A DNA stretch of 11,283 bases from Candidatus Methanocomedens sp. (GCA_009649835.1 PYCK01000068.1:1-11283); one strand, 5' to 3'; numbered from the stretch's first letter, positions 1-7,137 are shown. Numbers and translations: made by a program. The notes: generated from the letters alone by a model not told the origin.

Positions 1-95
1 TGCCTATCCGATATGTGTTTTAATTGTACGTTATTAACCATTAATGTTTCCGCACACACGTATTAAAATTATATTTACGTAAACTGTATGAAAAA
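1..95. other. A/T-rich non-coding end of window
   Basis: I see no gene in this stretch. It is A/T-rich and lies directly downstream of the minus-strand dsrE-like gene. Five T residues (minus strand) follow the TAG stop at once, which could be a weak archaeal oligo-T termination signal for the pyrB-pyrI-dsrE unit, but this is not distinctive. Confidence 0.4.
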
Positions 96-461
96 CTATA
101 AACTTATTATAAGCTGGCCATCCGTTTGATATTCCAGGAACATTTCAGCCACTTCATATGACTCCACAATTTCGATCCCCTCTATCAAATCATAATTGCA
201 TATCCCCATCATTGAACATGCCAGATCACAACATTTGAACCTGACTCCCATATCTATGCATTCATTGACAGATTTATCATATGCCTGGGCCCCGTACTTA
301 TCCTTCTTACCCAGCAACACACCCATAGGCCCCCATAATACCACCATCACATCAAGCCCTTTTTTTCTATAATACTTTGCGAACCTAACTGTCTCCTGGG
401 GACTGGTGCTCTCATAGACCATATTTTTCAAGAGCAACAGGACACGATTGATCTCTGTCAT
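96..461 (-). CDS. DsrE/DsrF-like family protein
   Basis: A 121-residue protein that fits the DsrE/DsrF-like family: small alpha/beta proteins, some of which carry sulfur as persulfide in sulfur-relay chains while many have no known role. Visible are a beta strand near residues 6-12 (RVLLLLKN), a helix with paired residues around 21-34, a strand at 36-43 ending in a WGP turn, and a cysteine-rich segment with Cys68, Cys77, Cys78, Cys82 and Cys88; Cys in this position next to a G-I motif (MMGI, 84-87) is typical of the family. The ATG start at 461 is backed by a strong ribosome binding site (AGAGGTGG, about 6 bases upstream). It begins 12 bases after pyrI ends, so it is probably co-transcribed with pyrBI. 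It ends in TAG. The family call is fairly sure; the substrate is unknown, and a link to pyrimidine synthesis is not implied by its fold. Confidence 0.75.
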   Translation of the reverse strand: MTEINRVLLLLKNMVYESTSPQETVRFAKYYRKKGLDVMVVLWGPMGVLLGKKDKYGAQAYDKSVNECIDMGVRFKCCDLACSMMGICNYDLIEGIEIVESYEVAEMFLEYQTDGQLIISL

Positions 462-473
462 TTCACCACCTCT

Positions 474-938
474 TCATAGCAGATGTTCGGCTATGTTTTC
501 CATAATAATATTCTCACAATAAATGCATCTCAATTGTACAGGGTCTTTTTTTACTTCGAACTTTGAAATAACAGGTTCCTTTGTGTTTGAAATACAATTG
601 GGATTGATACACTTCACCATACCTTCTACCATTTCCGGCAGTTCTACCTGGTATTTATCTGCCACTTCGAAATCCCTGATAATATTGATAGTGGCCCCGG
701 GAGAAATTAAAGATATCTTATCCAATTCTTTTTCTTCCAGTTCCCTGTTCTCGATCTTAACTATATCCTTCTGTCCAAGTTCCTTGCTTGGAACATTCAT
801 AGCCATGGTTACGACGTCACTATATGCACCTTTTATCCCCAGTATCTTAAGTACGTTCATGGCCTGTCCAGCCAATATGCGATCAATGACAGTACCGTCG
901 CGAATGGGTCGCACCCTCAATTCTTTTTCAGCACTCAT
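474..938 (-). CDS. pyrI: Aspartate carbamoyltransferase regulatory subunit
   Basis: PyrI, 154 residues, full length for the family. It binds nucleotide effectors (CTP, ATP, UTP) and holds PyrB trimers together in the cytoplasmic ATCase holoenzyme, the committed step of de novo pyrimidine synthesis. The N-terminal allosteric domain starts with the usual region around residues 8-20 (RVRPIRDGTVIDRI) and a G-K dipeptide at 36-37. The C-terminal zinc domain has the four ligands Cys110, Cys115, Cys138 and Cys141 with the expected CX4C and CX2C spacing. The ATG overlaps the pyrB stop codon as ATGA, so translation is likely coupled; a purine-rich GGGGTTGAGGT stretch inside the end of pyrB can serve as its ribosome binding site. 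The overlap with pyrB and the downstream dsrE-like gene indicate one operon. Identity is very sure. Confidence 0.96.
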   Translation of the reverse strand: MSAEKELRVRPIRDGTVIDRILAGQAMNVLKILGIKGAYSDVVTMAMNVPSKELGQKDIVKIENRELEEKELDKISLISPGATINIIRDFEVADKYQVELPEMVEGMVKCINPNCISNTKEPVISKFEVKKDPVQLRCIYCENIIMENIAEHLL

Positions 939-1858
939 ACCTCAACCCCCATTACAATGGTAAGCAGTGCCATCCTGATGGGTACGCCATAAAAAGACTG
1001 CTCAAAATAACGGGCATGGGATGAAGTATCCACAGAACTATCAATCTCATACACCCTTGGGAGCGGATGCATTATTATCATACTATCCCTTACGTTTTCG
1101 AGATGTTCGATCGTGATCTTATAGGCACCTGCCATCTTTTTATATTCAGTGGGATCGGGAAAGCGTTCTTTCTGGATGCGGGTCATGTACAGCACATCAA
1201 TGCTGTCCAGTATCTCCTCAAGGTTCTCTGTCTCACGGACCCGGGCACCCCTGGCCTTCAGGTCAGCCTTGATCTGGTCAGGCATCTTTAACTGTGGTGG
1301 TGAGACAAGAGTGATGTTTGCGCCATATAATGACAGGGCATAAGTCAGGGAATGGACAGTTCGACCATATTTCAGGTCCCCCACAATCGCAATATCCAAA
1401 TTGTCAAGATGGCTCTCCTTCCTGATCGTATACAGGTCCAGTAGTGTTTGCGTAGGATGATGCCCGGCACCGTCGCCGCCGTTTATAATGGGAACGGATG
1501 AGAATTCGGCAGCCATTAGCGCCGAACCTTCACTGGGATGCCGCTGTACTATGGCATCGGAATAAGTACTGACCACCCTGATCATATCTGCAAGTGTTTC
1601 ACCTTTTACAATACTGGTAGCTTCTTTGGAGCCAAGGTTCAGGACCCCCCCTCCAAGCCTGAGCATGGCGGTCTCAAAGGACATCCTGGTCCTGGTACTT
1701 GGTTCGTAGAATAATAATGCAAGTATCTTACCAGCCAGAAGGTCAGACCTGCCGCCCCTTGCCAACGGTTCAAGTTTAGTGGCCCGGTCCAGGATATAAT
1801 CCATCTCGTCCCTGGTAAAATCCTTCATTGAGATTATATGGCGGCGCTCAAACCTCAT
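935..1858 (-). CDS. pyrB: Aspartate carbamoyltransferase catalytic subunit
   Basis: PyrB, 307 residues, normal length. It condenses carbamoyl phosphate and L-aspartate to N-carbamoyl-L-aspartate plus phosphate. The carbamoyl-phosphate motif STRTR is at residues 54-58, the Lys-bearing loop (VKGET) follows some 30 residues later, the HPTQTLLDLYT active-site motif is in the middle of the chain, and HPLPR is at 264-268. The start MRFERRHIISMKDF matches the usual archaeal N terminus (short segment before HIISM), so ATG 1858 is preferred. No convincing ribosome binding site precedes it; a TATA-like box about 29 bases upstream suggests a leaderless message. First gene of a pyrB-pyrI-dsrE unit. All key active-site residues that I can check are present; nothing is truncated. 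Confidence 0.97.
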   Translation of the reverse strand: MRFERRHIISMKDFTRDEMDYILDRATKLEPLARGGRSDLLAGKILALLFYEPSTRTRMSFETAMLRLGGGVLNLGSKEATSIVKGETLADMIRVVSTYSDAIVQRHPSEGSALMAAEFSSVPIINGGDGAGHHPTQTLLDLYTIRKESHLDNLDIAIVGDLKYGRTVHSLTYALSLYGANITLVSPPQLKMPDQIKADLKARGARVRETENLEEILDSIDVLYMTRIQKERFPDPTEYKKMAGAYKITIEHLENVRDSMIIMHPLPRVYEIDSSVDTSSHARYFEQSFYGVPIRMALLTIVMGVEV

Positions 1859-1881
1859 CGGAAGTAATATGGCGATGTCCT

Positions 1882-1892
1882 GATTTAAACTT
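1882..1892 (-). promoter_or_regulatory. Putative TATA box for pyrB
   Basis: Read on the minus strand the sequence is AAGTTTAAATCA, an archaeal box-A-like stretch. Its centre is about 28-29 bases before the pyrB ATG, the distance expected when transcription starts at or next to the start codon. This fits the lack of a ribosome binding site. Sequence-only inference. Confidence 0.45.
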
Positions 1893-1923
1893 ATTGAAAT
1901 GAAGCATGACCTTTATCAGATTT

Positions 1924-2892
1924 TCATAAGGCATCTACGCCTATCCCCAGTATATGTCCTGCTCCATTAAACACATCTTCTGCAATGCAGGCACACCCTT
2001 TTGCAGCGCTCCACATCCCAAGGGACTGAACCCTGTCTTTGATATGATACTCAATTTTCTCTTTTGTATATTGTATCTCACTGACCGAACCTGAGATGAA
2101 TACTTCGGGCCTATGCACACCCATTTCTTTCAAGGGAAGGGTCATTGATACGATCTCCATTGATGCGAACAATACAAGAGTATCAACTGCCAGGACTGCT
2201 TTTTCGTTCCCGTTGTTGAAATCGTCCAAAAGTTCATCAATGCCGGAGTGTCCTGTCATCCTGGTCACACCCGCTCGCGTGAAGGCTTCATTGGCAGTAT
2301 ACAGACCGGCATCAACGTCCCTGATAGCTGCAAGGTCCAGTGGTCCATGATGTATTCCGGGTGCGAAGATGCAGGCATCGATAGCACCCAATAGCCGTCC
2401 ATGTGCTGCTGCCAGCGTTACTGTGTTAGAACTGATATCAGAGACTATGAAATTATCATATCCCATTTTGTGGGCATGGTAGGTAATACCCAGCTTTTCG
2501 GGACTGGCCCCGTGGGAGAATACATTGAACCTGGCATCCGGTGTGTTGCCCCTGTGTAGCCCCGGGATCACAACGGCAGGTATGCCTGAATCCTTTATGG
2601 TATCATAGACATGGGTTCCCCCGCCCACATGAAGCCCTGCACCGTCACGGCTTGTAATACCCCTGTCAGGCACCCGGTCAATGGGTGTGATGCGGTCTAT
2701 GCCATCTCCCATGGAATATGTGACTGCCATCATCCGGATATTGTTCTTTGATACTTCCAGGCCCTGCAGGATACTGTGCAGCAGTTCATCGCCGGGCATT
2801 GCTGCGGCATCCTGCCTGAGGATACTGAATACTTTGCCGTCTGATGATGCAAACCGCATGGATGTAGTACCGTGGTCAATCCCTACGAACAT
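1924..2892 (-). CDS. Methanogenesis marker protein 12 (ASKHA-like fold)
   Basis: A 322-residue protein that I recognise as the methanogenesis marker 12 family, found almost only in methanogens and their methanotrophic relatives; its biochemical role is unknown. The N terminus MFVGIDHGTTSMRF carries the D-x-G-T-T/S phosphate-1 motif of actin/sugar-kinase/Hsp70-type ATPases, with further Gly-rich elements (HVGGGTH near residue 90, a SGSVSE segment near 265-270 and a C-terminal GAGHILGIG), so a nucleotide-dependent kinase- or chaperone-like activity is a reasonable guess. Length matches the family. The ATG at 2892 directly precedes the conserved FVGIDHGTTS, leaving no room for a longer start, and lacks a ribosome binding site, consistent with a leaderless mRNA. 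It lies between hicBA and pyrB, all on the same strand, with 65 bases to pyrB. It marks the host as methane-cycling. Confidence 0.88.
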   Translation of the reverse strand: MFVGIDHGTTSMRFASSDGKVFSILRQDAAAMPGDELLHSILQGLEVSKNNIRMMAVTYSMGDGIDRITPIDRVPDRGITSRDGAGLHVGGGTHVYDTIKDSGIPAVVIPGLHRGNTPDARFNVFSHGASPEKLGITYHAHKMGYDNFIVSDISSNTVTLAAAHGRLLGAIDACIFAPGIHHGPLDLAAIRDVDAGLYTANEAFTRAGVTRMTGHSGIDELLDDFNNGNEKAVLAVDTLVLFASMEIVSMTLPLKEMGVHRPEVFISGSVSEIQYTKEKIEYHIKDRVQSLGMWSAAKGCACIAEDVFNGAGHILGIGVDAL

Positions 2893-2913
2893 ATTAATCT
2901 GGAATTTCTAATG

Positions 2914-2924
2914 CTTATTAAGTT
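2914..2924 (-). promoter_or_regulatory. Putative TATA box for the marker 12 gene
   Basis: Minus-strand AACTTAATAAG is centred about 27 bases before the ATG at 2892. Together with the absent ribosome binding site it suggests a leaderless transcript. The stretch is A/T-rich overall, so the exact box is uncertain. Confidence 0.35.
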
Positions 2925-2939
2925 AATTGATTTTAACAT

Positions 2940-3191
2940 TTAATTGTAGAACAAATTTTCAACAAGGTCTTCTTTTGTTATTTTCAAATATGCTGCAATA
3001 TTCTTTAAAATATTATTCAGCGTTCCCACCTTAATGGGACTATGGGCTGGAATTGTTATCGAATGCTCGTGCCCCATACAATTGCTAATTAATCGAATGT
3101 GACTTCCTGTTTGGCGTGTGATTGTATAACCATATTTGCTCAAAACGGTGCATAAGTTTTTATGCGAAACATCCCTCGGCATTCTGGGCAT
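2940..3191 (-). CDS. hicA: HicA-type mRNA interferase toxin
   Basis: An 83-residue HicA/YcfA-family protein with the double-stranded-RNA-binding-like fold. HicA toxins cleave mRNA in a translation-independent way and are held inactive by HicB. The family hallmark is visible: the N terminus MPRMPRD, a helix to residue 20, then YTITRQTGSHIRL with the catalytic His31 in the GSH motif, followed by the SITIPAH strand, the KVGTLNNIL helix and a final helix ending VENLFYN. The ATG at 3191 is supported by AGAGAGGAGA with GGAG 10 bases upstream, inside the end of hicB. The gene overlaps hicB by 32 bases, the usual antitoxin-first arrangement here, so the two are co-translated. All expected elements are present, so the toxin is probably functional. 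Confidence 0.9.
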   Translation of the reverse strand: MPRMPRDVSHKNLCTVLSKYGYTITRQTGSHIRLISNCMGHEHSITIPAHSPIKVGTLNNILKNIAAYLKITKEDLVENLFYN

Positions 3192-3396
3192 ACGTCAAAA
3201 TCTCCTCTCTGACAAAATGAAGCCTGATCACTCTGGGTATGTCTTGTTCGTTATCAAAATGACATCTTAATGCATCCATGATATTTTCTTTTATTTCTTC
3301 TATAGTTTCGCCTTCAGTAAAAATAGAATACCCGAGTGCCTGAGCGTTATAACCCCCTTCAGGGTCATCTTCTATTAAAAACATGATTTCTTTCAT
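3160..3396 (-). CDS. hicB: HicB-type antitoxin (minimal form)
   Basis: A 78-residue protein of the short HicB/UPF0150-like family. The sequence MKEIMFLIEDDPEGGYNAQALGYSIFTEGET shows the strand-turn-strand core, with the DPEGGY turn and the A-L-G strand, followed by the helix TIEEIKENIMDALRCHF and a RLHFVREEI strand. Such proteins neutralise the adjacent HicA by masking its active site. No C-terminal ribbon-helix-helix or helix-turn-helix domain is present, so if the operon is autoregulated, the DNA-binding part must come from dimerised core elements or from another protein. The ATG at 3396 has AAGGAT about 9 bases upstream. The C-terminal ten residues overlap the hicA start. Short members of this family are often mislabelled as oxoisovalerate dehydrogenase subunits; the hicA neighbour makes the antitoxin role much more likely. 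Confidence 0.85.
   Translation of the reverse strand: MKEIMFLIEDDPEGGYNAQALGYSIFTEGETIEEIKENIMDALRCHFDNEQDIPRVIRLHFVREEILTYAQNAEGCFA
3201..3210 (-). promoter_or_regulatory. Ribosome binding site for hicA inside hicB
   Basis: Minus-strand AGAGAGGAGA sits within the last codons of hicB, with GGAG 10 bases before the ATG at 3191. It decides the hicA start at MPRMPRD rather than the internal Met4. Confidence 0.6.
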
Positions 3397-3669
3397 GGTG
3401 CATATCCTTTAATATCAATAACTTTTCTCATACTTTAAGTTTTATCATGATGATTCCAGTTTTCATACACCTCTTCACTTCCCTGCTTTACCCACCTGCA
3501 CTTACCCAGCTGAGCGTCCCCGGCGCCCTTGTGGTGAGCAGAGCGGGCTGGCAGAGGATTTTCGATTAATCCGGCAGTCTGTGACGATGAAGAGCCTTGC
3601 GCCCCTCCTGTGCAGAAGCGGGCGCAGGGTGAGTATTATCAGGGGTGATGAATCTTTCTGTCTGAACAA
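3397..3669. other. Intergenic region with a GC-rich island
   Basis: This 273-base gap holds no gene that I can support. The hicB-proximal part (to about 3460) is A/T-rich and should carry the hicBA promoter; ACTTAAAGTATG on the minus strand near 3430-3442 is a possible TATA box. From about 3500 to 3660 the composition changes to clearly GC-rich, unlike the neighbouring A/T-rich spacers, and includes a strong hairpin. Because of the high GC, several frames stay open by chance, among them a 28-codon plus-strand frame at 3587-3673 and a 55-codon minus-strand extension of the ATPase frame beyond its TAG. It may be a structured RNA element, a dispersed repeat or the relic of an insertion; the sequence alone does not decide. 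Confidence 0.5.
3595..3629. repeat. Strong GC-rich hairpin
   Basis: CCTTGCGCCC (3595-3604) pairs with GGGCGCAGGG (3620-3629) over 10 positions, nine Watson-Crick and one G-T, with a 15-base loop. It lies about 40 bases past the stop of the minus-strand ATPase gene. It could terminate or protect that transcript's 3' end, although no T-run follows it on the minus strand, so a structured-element reading is equally possible. Confidence 0.6.
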
Positions 3670-4998
3670 CTAATCCAGCAGCCATTTCCACAAAGCCACA
3701 AACCTGATACTCTTATCACCATAGTTTTCAACAGTCTCCACATCGTCCGTGATTATCGTCCCCTCACTTAACTCGAATTCATCCATAGCTTCAAGCAAAC
3801 CTGCAATCTCACGCTCCCTGTTTTGCTCTGTCAGGGAATAGCAGACCTGGAAAGCCTGTGTAATGCTCTGTCCCCTCATTACCACAAAGTCGCACTCGTG
3901 CCTGCCCTGATAATAATAAACCTCTTCACCCCTTCTGTACAGTTCCAGGAATACCGTGTTTTCATAAAGCTTACCCAGGTCCTCACTGAACTTGAAGCTC
4001 ACAATATTGCGCAGTCCTGGGTCGATGGCATAGACCTTGCGCGGATTTATTTCCTGCTCCTTGAGTGAATATGAAAATTTCTTCACGAAAAAAATCAGGT
4101 AAGCATCGCTGAGATGGTAGGAATACCTCTCTACACTGTCCAGGCTTATACCAATAAAATTCGCTATCTTCCTGAAAGATGACGGAGCTCCGATGTTGGT
4201 CAAATAATATTTTGCAAGACTTCGTAACTTATCCACTTTGAGGACCCTGTACCGCTCAGCTATGTCCCGTAAGATAATATCATTAAAATAATCACGCAGT
4301 ATCTCATTATTCCCGTCAAGCAGTACAACAAGGGGAAATCCCCCGGTAGAGAGATATTTACGCATCATCTGCCTGATCTTCAATTTATTTGTCACAATAT
4401 CCAGCTTTGTCTCCAGCTTCAGGTTGTTGAATTCCAGAAACTCCCTGAAAGTCAGCGGATATACATGGATATCAATATGCCTGCCTGTAAGTGCAGTACC
4501 AAGTTCCTTACTCAGTAACCTGGCAGATGAACCTGAAACAAAGATATTTGCACTCCTCTTTTCATGTAGTGCACGTACAAACCGCTCCCAGCCTTTAACA
4601 TTCTGGATCTCATCAAGGAACAGATCAGGGGCTGAGGTCGGCTGGACTATCTCCAGATATGCATCAAATGCGTCAATTAAAAACTGGACTGACAATTCGT
4701 CAATGAATTTTGGTTCTTCAAAATTAATGTAAAGGGAATTCTTTCTATCCTCTCCTTCGTCGATCATTCTCTTGATATGTTGTTTCATCAATGTGGATTT
4801 TCCAGACCGCCTGACTCCGGTTATGAATACGACCTGTTGTGTTGCTTTCATTTTTTCAAATTGTTGGAGATATCTTTCCCGTAAAATTCCACAATCCGGA
4901 GTCTTTGACCAGAAATTCCATTCATCCAGTATTTCGATTATTTTTTCTTTTTCCACATTTGGTGTTATGTTTTTTAGATTAAAAAGTCTATCGGTCAT
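3670..4998 (-). CDS. AAA ATPase with DUF4143 domain
   Basis: A 442-residue member of the archaeal/bacterial ATPases that pair an N-terminal AAA module with a C-terminal DUF4143 domain. The cellular role of the family is poorly known. Numbering from ATG 4998: the WNFW motif at 27-30, Walker A GVRRSGKST at 61-69 (Lys67), Walker B LFLDEIQ with Asp129-Glu130, a sensor-like NIFVSGSSARLL about 40 residues later, then the LTGRHIDIHVYPLTFREFLEF region and DUF4143 with the late nuclease-like ECDFVV segment. A GTG at 5070 would add 24 residues, but a good TATA box (CTATAAATC) directly abuts that GTG, so transcription should start downstream of it, and the extra residues are not typical of the family; I therefore choose ATG 4998. 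Monocistronic, flanked by the antiporter gene and the GC-rich island. It ends in TAG. The EXDFV-like C-terminal motif is suggestive of, but does not prove, nuclease ancestry. Confidence 0.85.
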   Translation of the reverse strand: MTDRLFNLKNITPNVEKEKIIEILDEWNFWSKTPDCGILRERYLQQFEKMKATQQVVFITGVRRSGKSTLMKQHIKRMIDEGEDRKNSLYINFEEPKFIDELSVQFLIDAFDAYLEIVQPTSAPDLFLDEIQNVKGWERFVRALHEKRSANIFVSGSSARLLSKELGTALTGRHIDIHVYPLTFREFLEFNNLKLETKLDIVTNKLKIRQMMRKYLSTGGFPLVVLLDGNNEILRDYFNDIILRDIAERYRVLKVDKLRSLAKYYLTNIGAPSSFRKIANFIGISLDSVERYSYHLSDAYLIFFVKKFSYSLKEQEINPRKVYAIDPGLRNIVSFKFSEDLGKLYENTVFLELYRRGEEVYYYQGRHECDFVVMRGQSITQAFQVCYSLTEQNREREIAGLLEAMDEFELSEGTIITDDVETVENYGDKSIRFVALWKWLLD

Positions 4999-5020
4999 TA
5001 TTAGCAAAAAGTGACCGATA
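4989..5020 (-). promoter_or_regulatory. Inverted repeat at the ATPase start codon
   Basis: TATCGGTCA (4989-4997) and TGACCGATA (5012-5020) form a perfect 9-base inverted repeat with a 14-base spacer. In the minus-strand mRNA the second arm begins at the U of the AUG start codon, so folding would place the start codon at the loop-stem junction and could hinder initiation; as DNA, the same symmetry could be an operator. Either way it is a candidate control site for the ATPase gene. Confidence 0.5.
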
Positions 5021-5068
5021 TAATCTGACAAAACGTAATCACAGCCCAACAGTTCTTGATCTAAAGCC

Positions 5069-5078
5069 ACGATTTATA
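5069..5078 (-). promoter_or_regulatory. Putative TATA box for the ATPase gene
   Basis: Minus-strand CTATAAATC is a good archaeal TATA element. Transcription would be expected near 5045-5050, giving a leader of about 50 bases before ATG 4998 that contains the inverted repeat. It argues against use of the GTG at 5070. Confidence 0.5.
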
Positions 5079-5125
5079 GAGCACTACCTAAAATTAGTCA
5101 AGTACCGAATATAGATCATTCACAT

Positions 5126-7102
5126 TCATGAAGCAGCAAAAACTGAAGATACATCAGGAAGTCTTTCCCTGTTTCCCATAAGGACAACAATATCATCCTC
5201 CAGTAGTTTGTCCTCCCCATCAGGATTGTTCAGCACATCATTTCTCCTCTGGATTGCCAGCACTGTGAATCCCCATTGCTTCCTCAGGTTCAGTTCAGCC
5301 AGGGTTTTTCCGTCGGCAATTGATCCCCCCATCACCCTGAAAGTCTCTAACTCAATGTTTGTCAGGTGATGCCCCAGATCATCAATGGACCTGGATTTAT
5401 GATATATATCCCTGATCATTTCATATCCATCCTTTCGCACCCTTTCAACATTCTTCCGGATCTCTTCCTTTGGGATAAGATACCTTGACAGCACCCTGGA
5501 AAATATCTCGATGGAGGTTTCGAATTCTGCCGGTATCACTTCATCGGCACCCAGTTCGTATAGTTCTTCCATTTCGCTGACATAACGTATACGCGTAATA
5601 ATATAGATGCCTGGATTCAGTTTTCGTGCATTCTTGACCATCATGCGGGTATGTGCAGGATCACATATGGCAACAACCAGTATCTTCGCTTTTGAGATAT
5701 TAGTAAGTTTAAGGATATCCTCTTTTGAGGCATCGCCATAGAATATGGGCAGACCTTTCCTTTTTTCAGATATCACAATTTCAGGGTTCATTTCCACCAC
5801 TACAAAGGGGATTTTCACGGCAGACAGCACACTTGAAAGATTTCTTCCGTTTATACCGTAGCCAGCAATAACCACATGTTTTTCAATATCATACCCAACT
5901 TTTTCTTTCAGGATGTGATCGGATACCTTTCCTTGACGGGTTATAAAGTCCTCTATCCTTGGCCCCATCTGGATCATAAACGGCGTAGCTATCATGGTCA
6001 GTATAGCAGAGGCCAGGAATACCTGGTAAATATCATTATTCAACAGGCCATGCTGGATACCTATCAACGAGAGCACGAAAGAGAATTCGCCGATCTGGGC
6101 AAGGGACAGTCCTACAAGGAAGGCGGTATGTATTGGATATCTCAATACAACGGTAGAGACCATGCTCAGCATGAACTTGATCAGGATAACCAGGATCACT
6201 ACATACAGTATAATTGAAAAATTATCCAATACAAATCCCAGGTCAAGGAGCATGCCTATTGATATGAAGAACAGGCTATTGAACACGTCCCTGAGAGGCA
6301 GTATCTCGCTGAGGGCCTGATGGGAGAACTCTGATTCCGAGATGATCAGACCTATTATAAATGCCCCTATGGCAAGGGACAATCCTGCCATGGAGGTCAA
6401 TGTAGCTGTACCCAGGCAGATCACGATCATACCCAGGAGGAACAGTTCCCTGTTCCGGGTCTTGACAATGTGGTACAATATGGAGGGTACAATGAACCTT
6501 CCTGCTACTATTAATAATAAAACGATTGCAATAGCTTTCAGTATCGAGAATATCATGGCAGAGGATGATGTGCCGGCAGTACCGGCAAGTAATGGTACAA
6601 GCAGGACCATCAAGATGATGCCCAGGTCCTGGAATATCAGAATACTGATAGTAACTTTTCCGTTCGGACTCTCCATTTCAGCCCTCTCTGACAGTATCCT
6701 AAGTACAATGGCCGTACTGCTCATAGATACTAAAAATCCTAAGAATATGGCAATTCCCATGGGTTGTCCTGCCGCAATTGCAATCAAAGTCACAACTACA
6801 ATGGTCAGGAGCACCTGCATCCCCCCTCCCAGCACGATAGTTCTCTTAGATCTTATCAATTCTTTTAGTGAAAACTCAATACCTATTGTGAACAGTAACA
6901 GTATGACCCCTATCTCAGCAAATAGTTCGATCATTGTCTGGTCTTTTACCAGACCAATTACGGAAGGACCGATTATCACACCTGTGACAAGATATCCTAC
7001 AATAGGGACGATACGCAGTTTATGAAATAAGAAAACAATGCCTATTGACAGGCTGAAGATCAATACAAAATCGGTTAATATTGCAACAGTTTCTAAAGTC
7101 AC
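5126..7102 (-). CDS. CPA2 family cation:proton antiporter with RCK (TrkA-N/TrkA-C) domains
   Basis: A 658-residue membrane protein of the monovalent cation:proton antiporter-2 family, KefB/KefC-like. About twelve hydrophobic segments fill residues 5-385. Family signatures seen are VGYLVTGVIIGPS near 35-47, SSTAIVLRILSERAEMESPNGK with the following ILIFQDLGI, and IGAFIIGLIISESEFSHQ leading to NSLFFISIGMLLDLG. A cytoplasmic TrkA-N (RCK) domain begins near residue 408 with VVIAGYGINGRN, a GxGxxG NAD-binding loop, and a TrkA-C domain covers about 570-655 (ending in DDIVVLMGNRERL). It likely exchanges K+ or Na+ for H+ under nucleotide control. GTG start at 7102 with a TATA box 28 bases upstream and no ribosome binding site, so probably leaderless. 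Divergent from hef. The transported ion cannot be told from the sequence; KefC-type glutathione-adduct gating is unlikely to transfer directly to an archaeon. Confidence 0.9.
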   Translation of the reverse strand: MTLETVAILTDFVLIFSLSIGIVFLFHKLRIVPIVGYLVTGVIIGPSVIGLVKDQTMIELFAEIGVILLLFTIGIEFSLKELIRSKRTIVLGGGMQVLLTIVVVTLIAIAAGQPMGIAIFLGFLVSMSSTAIVLRILSERAEMESPNGKVTISILIFQDLGIILMVLLVPLLAGTAGTSSSAMIFSILKAIAIVLLLIVAGRFIVPSILYHIVKTRNRELFLLGMIVICLGTATLTSMAGLSLAIGAFIIGLIISESEFSHQALSEILPLRDVFNSLFFISIGMLLDLGFVLDNFSIILYVVILVILIKFMLSMVSTVVLRYPIHTAFLVGLSLAQIGEFSFVLSLIGIQHGLLNNDIYQVFLASAILTMIATPFMIQMGPRIEDFITRQGKVSDHILKEKVGYDIEKHVVIAGYGINGRNLSSVLSAVKIPFVVVEMNPEIVISEKRKGLPIFYGDASKEDILKLTNISKAKILVVAICDPAHTRMMVKNARKLNPGIYIITRIRYVSEMEELYELGADEVIPAEFETSIEIFSRVLSRYLIPKEEIRKNVERVRKDGYEMIRDIYHKSRSIDDLGHHLTNIELETFRVMGGSIADGKTLAELNLRKQWGFTVLAIQRRNDVLNNPDGEDKLLEDDIVVLMGNRERLPDVSSVFAAS

Positions 7103-7123
7103 AGCGTACTATTTTGTAATATC

Positions 7124-7137
7124 TTATATATTTAAAT
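7124..7137 (-). promoter_or_regulatory. TATA box for the antiporter gene
   Basis: Minus-strand TTTAAATATATAAG is a close match to archaeal box A, centred about 28 bases before the GTG at 7102, which predicts a transcript starting at or next to the start codon. Confidence 0.6.

Noticed and set aside
3587..3673. Plus-strand 28-codon frame in the GC-rich island
   Set aside because: No ribosome binding site or TATA box at a proper distance, overlap with the ATPase stop, and several frames are open here because of high GC.
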